Shown piece by piece: positions 10,966-44,800 of a DNA stretch of 44,800 nt. The stretch's first letter is position 1; each line of letters opens with the position of its first letter. Under the pieces are notes generated by a model, which made no database searches, was not told the DNA's origin, and was given only the letters and a program-made list of their open reading frames with translations. Source of the stretch: Cristatella mucedo (Eukaryota; Bryozoa; Phylactolaemata; Cristatellidae); NCBI GenBank assembly GCA_009760855.2, contig WPIO01000446.1:1-44800 (forward strand). The letters are read 5' to 3'. A program made the position numbers and the translations under genes.

Positions 10966-12533
10966 TGAAACCTCAACTGAATGAGAACTTAAGCAACTAC
11001 CTCCCAGTCTCCCTTGTACCATTCCTATCAAAGACACTGGAACGGGTCGTCGCAGACCAGCTGAACTCATATATCGAAACCTCACACCTTGCTAGTAAGT
11101 TCCAGTCTGGCTTTAGAGCTAATCACTCCACAGAGTCAGCATTGCTTAGGGTATACAACGACCTACTTAGGAATGCAGACATGGGTAGAGTGTCTCTGCT
11201 TGTTTTGCTCGATCTTTCGGCAGCTTTTGATACCATCGATCACAAAGTAATTCTTGAGCGCCTCTCATCTCGCCTGGGCATCACTGGCACTGCTCTGCGG
11301 TGGTTCAGGTCCGATCTCAGTGGAAGACTCCAGAGTATTGACGTGAATGGACAAAGATCATCTGAGGTACCTCTGAAATATGGCGTACCTCAGGGCTCTG
11401 TGCTAGGTCCGGTTCTTTTCAGGGTTTATACGCTCCCTCTTGCTGATGTGATTGCCAAGCACAATCTAGGCTATCACTTCTATGCAGATGTCACTCAGTT
11501 GTACCTTTGCTTTGATCCCTCCCAGCCTTCGAGCACCTCAAATTTTCTCAACTCACTTGCTGCATGCGTTGATGACATCTGCACATGGATGGCAGCAAAA
11601 TTTCTAAAACTAAACGATGATAAAACTAACTTACTAGTTATGGGCAAACCCAGTGTGATTCAGAGATTGGAAAGGCTGACTCTCAAAATTGGCTCTGCCA
11701 GCATATCTCCAGTTGAACCAGCTCGAAATCTAGGTGTGTTATTCCAAAGCGACCTCTCGTTAGACGACCATATCAGCTCCACAGTCAAATCTGCCTATTT
11801 TCAGCTTCATAACATTGCTAAAATTCGGGCCCTTTTAGATAAGGATACCACGTCCAAATTGGTCCATGCATTCGTGACATCCCGTCTCGACTTCTACAAC
11901 TCACTGCTTAATGGCCTACCGGCATGTGCGATCAGGCGATTGCAGCTGGTGCAAAACTCTGCAGCTAGGCTTGTCTGTCGTGAGCGGCGCAGTTGCCACA
12001 TCACACCATTTCTCGCCGACCTGCACTGGCTCCCAGTCAAGCAACGGATTGACTTCAAGGTTTTGTCGCTCACTTTTAGGTCCCTTCATTTTATGGCTCC
12101 AGCCTATCTCTCCGATATACTCCCCCATCAGGCCAAGCATCGTACCACCCGCTTTTCGGAATCCAACAGTCTACAAATACCTCGTACGAACCTTAAATCC
12201 TCTAGAGACCGTGCATTTAGTTCGTATGCTCCCAAAGCCTGGAACTCCCTCCCGACCTGCGTCAGAACATCCCCTGACCAGACCACATTTAAAAAGAATT
12301 TAAAACCACACCTATTTAGGACAGTATTTAGTAGGTCCCTGCAATTCATCCTTCATGTGCTTATGCATGCTGTCACTAACCACACTTGCATGCTGACCCT
12401 GTGCATGTCACCCCTAACCATGTTATTCATGTTGTTTATCAAGCCACGTGAAACAAGTATGCCATCTTTCGGCATGACAAAAGTTCTTGCTTTAATTAGT
12501 AGAGACTGTATTACTATTATTAGCACACGGTAG
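10944..12533 (+). pseudogene. LINE-A reverse transcriptase fragment, single open frame with damaged active site
   Basis: This frame stays open for 529 codons and covers the RT palm, fingers and C-terminal region: LLDLSAAFDTIDH, GVPQGSVLGPVLF and ITPFLADLHWLPVKQRIDFK. The catalytic box reads FYADVTQLYL instead of FYADDTQLYL, so the second active-site aspartate is lost and RT activity is not expected. The endonuclease domain is missing because of 5' truncation. The first about 11 residues and the last about 55 lie outside the homologous RT core. Confidence 0.85.
10970..12525 (+). mobile_element. LINE family A, 5'-truncated copy 2
   Basis: Similarity to the element at 1–3600 begins at about 10977 (NENLSNY) and continues through the RT to the 3' UTR. 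After about 12450 the sequence departs from the usual 3' end and finishes in a short ATTACTATTATTAG. The standard GCGCC hairpin is missing or replaced. Confidence 0.88.
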
Positions 12534-12535
12534 AA

Positions 12536-13720
12536 TGCCAGATGCACAGTCCAAAAATATGCCGACTATTAACTATCTCCTCAACCTCTCTCAGGTTATT
12601 ACCGTACCGTATATTCTCTCGGTAACCCGATTTTTTTCTACATTCTGTGCCAGCAAAATATACAAGAGCAGGGAGCCCAGCCCACTGCAACATCTGTACG
12701 ACGATGTGACCCTCTTTTCGGACTGCTTGCCACTACTGATTGTATCTTAAAGTCCATCTTCATGTTTGTGTAGACTAATACCCCTCAATACCTCACATCT
12801 TCAGTTCTTAATGCGTACCTCGATTTGCTGCTAATGAAAGCTAACATAGTAAAAATGTCCTTAACCTAAAGTTTTGTCTCTGTATACTTCGAAGAAGAAA
12901 ATTTAAAGGCCACTAATTAATAAATATACACTACAGCAAAAGAACTTATATAGGAAACTTGAAAGAAGTTATAGAGCTAGTTACTCTACATAATTTGACC
13001 AACTGCAATTACAGAACACATTTCTCATAAATATTGACTTAAACAGTGCCGTTCTGCTAGCTCTGTGTTTTCTCAGTGGCAACAACATAATTGTTCATAA
13101 CATCCTTCTTGAGCATATATCATCTCACCCGGGTATTACTGGCATTGATTTCACCAGTTTGAAATATATCTTTGATGGGAGATGTCAGAGCACATCTGTC
13201 AATTTCCACTAGGTTCCTTTTTAGGGGTAAAGTGCTTGCAAATCGCAATCCGGGTCCAGATTGCAAGCTATACAGCAAGCTATCTTTTATCGCTTGCTGT
13301 AAGTAGAAAAGCTAGCTGCTAAAGATTTTCTGACATTATGAATGATGAAGTTAAATCTGCTTAACTTTAATAGCCAATGGTTATCTGCAGGGCCTTTAAA
13401 GTCTAGGCGACCACCAGGGATCTGTTAAAGGTCCACTTCTGTTCATAAGTATATCCTCCCTCTAACGGTTGTGACTGCCGAGCACAATCCTGACTGTTAT
13501 TACAATGCAAGTAACTAAATAACAAGACTGTTTAACCATCGATCCTTACTCTGTTGATTTTCAATCACTGACTACTGGCTGAAGCAGGCACTAATCCCCC
13601 ATGCAATTATCTCCAATATTGTGACCCTATCCAAGCACCGCCTACTTCAGCTGCACTACACATTCTTTGATCGCTTGCTCCGGGTGCAAACCCCAAAAAA
13701 CTGATAAAACCAAGGAATGA
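12536..13720 (+). mobile_element. Ancient LINE-A-related relic
   Basis: Broken frames still align with the RT of the younger copies: TINYLLNLSQV (against TINHLLNRSQV), an LEHISSHPGITGI stretch (against LERLSSRLGITGT), and then sequence matching GPVLFTVYTLPLADVIAKHN. It is heavily mutated and has no tail. The younger copy at 10970–12525 lies directly upstream in the same orientation. Confidence 0.65.
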
Positions 13721-13815
13721 GATCGTCAACCCAACAACTTAACTTCGGGCTCCACTGCCAATAGCTCTCCACCGATCATTCCTGCTGAGCCAGAATATTT
13801 CTCACAGTAGCTGAC

Positions 13816-14329
13816 CTACCCTTCGTGTGCCTTCTCCATATTTTCTTCCCAAGGCACTTCTATGTCAACTAGTGTGATGGTCTGTACGGGACCGTGGCCA
13901 CAGGTCAATCGATTTTCGGTTACATATTGGTCAGCAGTACATGGGCGAATACCATGAAGGTATGCTACCACCTGCCACTCTCCCTCAGCATTGACATGCC
14001 TCAACAGATCAATAGCCTTAACAAATGTAACCCTCTTGTCCGGGATGACACTTGATGTAGGCCGTCCTCCTTTTCACTCGCATGAAACATTCAGACTGTC
14101 TCGTTCTATTCGTGCTCCATTTTAAAGCCTTCAACTTCGTCGTTTTCTTCAGCACTGTCACCACTTGCTTGGGTCCACATATACACATTCCTAACGACTG
14201 CATGCTGTCAGCCTCACAGAATGTGCTCAAACGATCTGACTGCATAGCATCTCGCACATCGGTTGACTTCACATAGCTGCTGACTAAATTGCATGGGGTT
14301 GGCAATTTGCCATACGTCGATTGAAGCAA
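13816..14329 (-). pseudogene. Unrecognised split reading frame on the minus strand
   Basis: Two overlapping minus-strand frames, 14018–14329 and 13816 to about 14070, look like one protein interrupted by a frameshift near 14040. The first part has CICGPKQVVTVLKK and RQSECFMRVKRRTAYIK. The second has TFVKAIDLLRHVNAEGEWQV and a stop after EKAHEG. I do not recognise the family. It lies downstream of the last QARS1 exon found, in the same orientation, and could be a gene remnant or part of a mobile element. Confidence 0.35.
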
Positions 14330-14640
14330 GAAAGCCAGCTGGGTAGGCTACATGTGTTCCATGCATCTTATGCCACGGTCAACTTATCAGTTAGACTCGG
14401 TCCGGCCAACAGCTATCTCCTTGGTATCTAATGGTTCTAGGCGACATTGCCAAAAGAAATTGCCAACTGGCAAGTCGGAGAGAAAAATAACCAGACGTGT
14501 AAACCAAGCTAAAAAGACATCGCAAGCTGCCAACATGTCATCAGATCTGCTTGGGAATCATTTGCTTTGCTGTGCAAGCTGTGTACTATAGTTGCTTGCA
14601 GTAGAATGTTTTCTACAGGGCACGAAACCAAGTCAGGTCA
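14330..14640 (+). repeat. Dispersed block X, copy 2 (empty-site version)
   Basis: It matches 5345–5406 plus 5608–5865 without the 200-bp LINE-B insertion found between them. It abuts the 3' end of QARS1. Confidence 0.75.
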
Positions 14641-14706
14641 TCACAGTTCCACGAAAATTGAACGGTATAGCGCATACGTTTGAAAGAACTAAGAATATAT
14701 ACACAC

Positions 14707-44317
<29,611 letters not shown>

Positions 44318-44344
44318 TTTCCGCGTCGAAGCTGAAAGGTACAT

Positions 44345-44800
44345 CCGGGCCTCCGGCTTAGACGCCGCTCGTTTGGCGGAAACTGCGAGCTGAGTACGCG
44401 CTCGCTTGGTATTCCTAGAATTTTCTCGAACCGCTCAGCACGTTCCCCCACAAGCGTCAGTGTGAATCTCTCTAGCTTAGTGGTCATCGAGCCTGTTATA
44501 ACTCCGGCGGGCCCATCTCAACGCTTGTTTTTGCAGTCCTCGCTCAACGTGCAATAAGCCCTTGGTAATAAGCGACCTTATTTCTGAAAAAAGTCTTAAC
44601 CTGATCGCCTTGACTGAAACCTGGCTAAATATGGTAAACTCCGGACCAAGAAAGACGCTACCCCGACTAGTTTCCCGTTGTTTCACACCCCTAGATCAAT
44701 CGAAACTGGAGATGGAGTTAATATCGTCATGCGTTCGAAATTCGACTTCAAGCCATTTGCAGTACCCTCGAAGCAGTCTTTTGAATCTATTGTCTTGATT
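44345..44800 (+). mobile_element. LINE family A copy 4, endonuclease N-terminal part, cut by window end
   Basis: In frame pieces it reads STRSLGIPRIFSNRSARSPT, VSVNLSSLVVIEP, LVISDLISEKSLNLIALTET and FDFKPFAVPSKQSFESIVLI, matching the endonuclease start of the element at 1–3600. Frameshifts are present after about 44640. The left boundary lies between about 44335 and 44365, roughly 20–50 bp upstream of the QARS1 ATG and in the opposite orientation. Confidence 0.85.

Noticed and set aside
14640-14690. TTCAATTTTCGTGGAACTGTG as the last QARS1 exon
   Set aside because: It would need an 18-bp intron, and the frame matching the family has no acceptor directly before it.

Overview
The window is nuclear DNA from an animal. 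It holds spliced genes with GT–AG introns, metazoan-type protein families, several non-LTR retrotransposon families, tRNA-derived SINEs and microsatellites. Nothing in it is bacterial, phage or organellar. The species cannot be named from the sequence; a repeat-rich invertebrate is the best guess (inference).

The main gene is cytoplasmic glutaminyl-tRNA synthetase (QARS1) on the minus strand, from about 44317 down to about 14707. I traced 20 exons by hand with splice sites and phases. They encode about 769 residues, from the N-terminal appended domain through the HIGH motif, the KMSKS-equivalent ISKRK motif and the anticodon-binding barrels, to within about 15 residues of the expected C-terminus. 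Two single-base gains break the frame: one just after the start codon and one in a C5 run in exon 9. The final short exon was not found. The introns are full of repeats.

Left of QARS1 (about 3.8–9.9 kb) lie two copies of the 3' half of an ARMC10/ARMCX-like armadillo-repeat gene on the plus strand. Copy A (3803–5087) has all of these exons but a 2-bp deletion. Copy B (8815–9905) lacks the first exon and carries an insertion, a nonsense codon and deletions. A probable solo LTR (8405–8750) and a decayed tandem array (about 7010–8330) separate the two copies.

Repeats dominate the rest. LINE family A (CR1/L2-like, apurinic endonuclease plus reverse transcriptase, 3' hairpin, ATT-rich tail) is present as a nearly complete copy (1–3600, minus), two 5'-truncated copies (10970–12525 and 28905–30540), one copy running off the right edge (44345–44800) and many fragments. 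LINE family B has ATTAC-type tails. SINE family A shares the 3' hairpin of LINE family A. SINE family B has a palindromic tRNA-like head, and six copies are found. The right-hand LINE-A copy abuts the QARS1 start codon in antisense orientation.

Several signs point to base-level assembly error: single-base gains in G/C runs and a stretch around 29.27–30.54 kb packed with one-base insertions. The broken frames should be read with this in mind. I found no multi-gene system of a new kind. The most interesting items are the LINE/SINE 3'-hairpin partnership, the LINE-abutted QARS1 start, the reciprocal ARMC10-like lesions, the filled/empty retroposon site, and the decayed GGCCCGGGCC-centred array.
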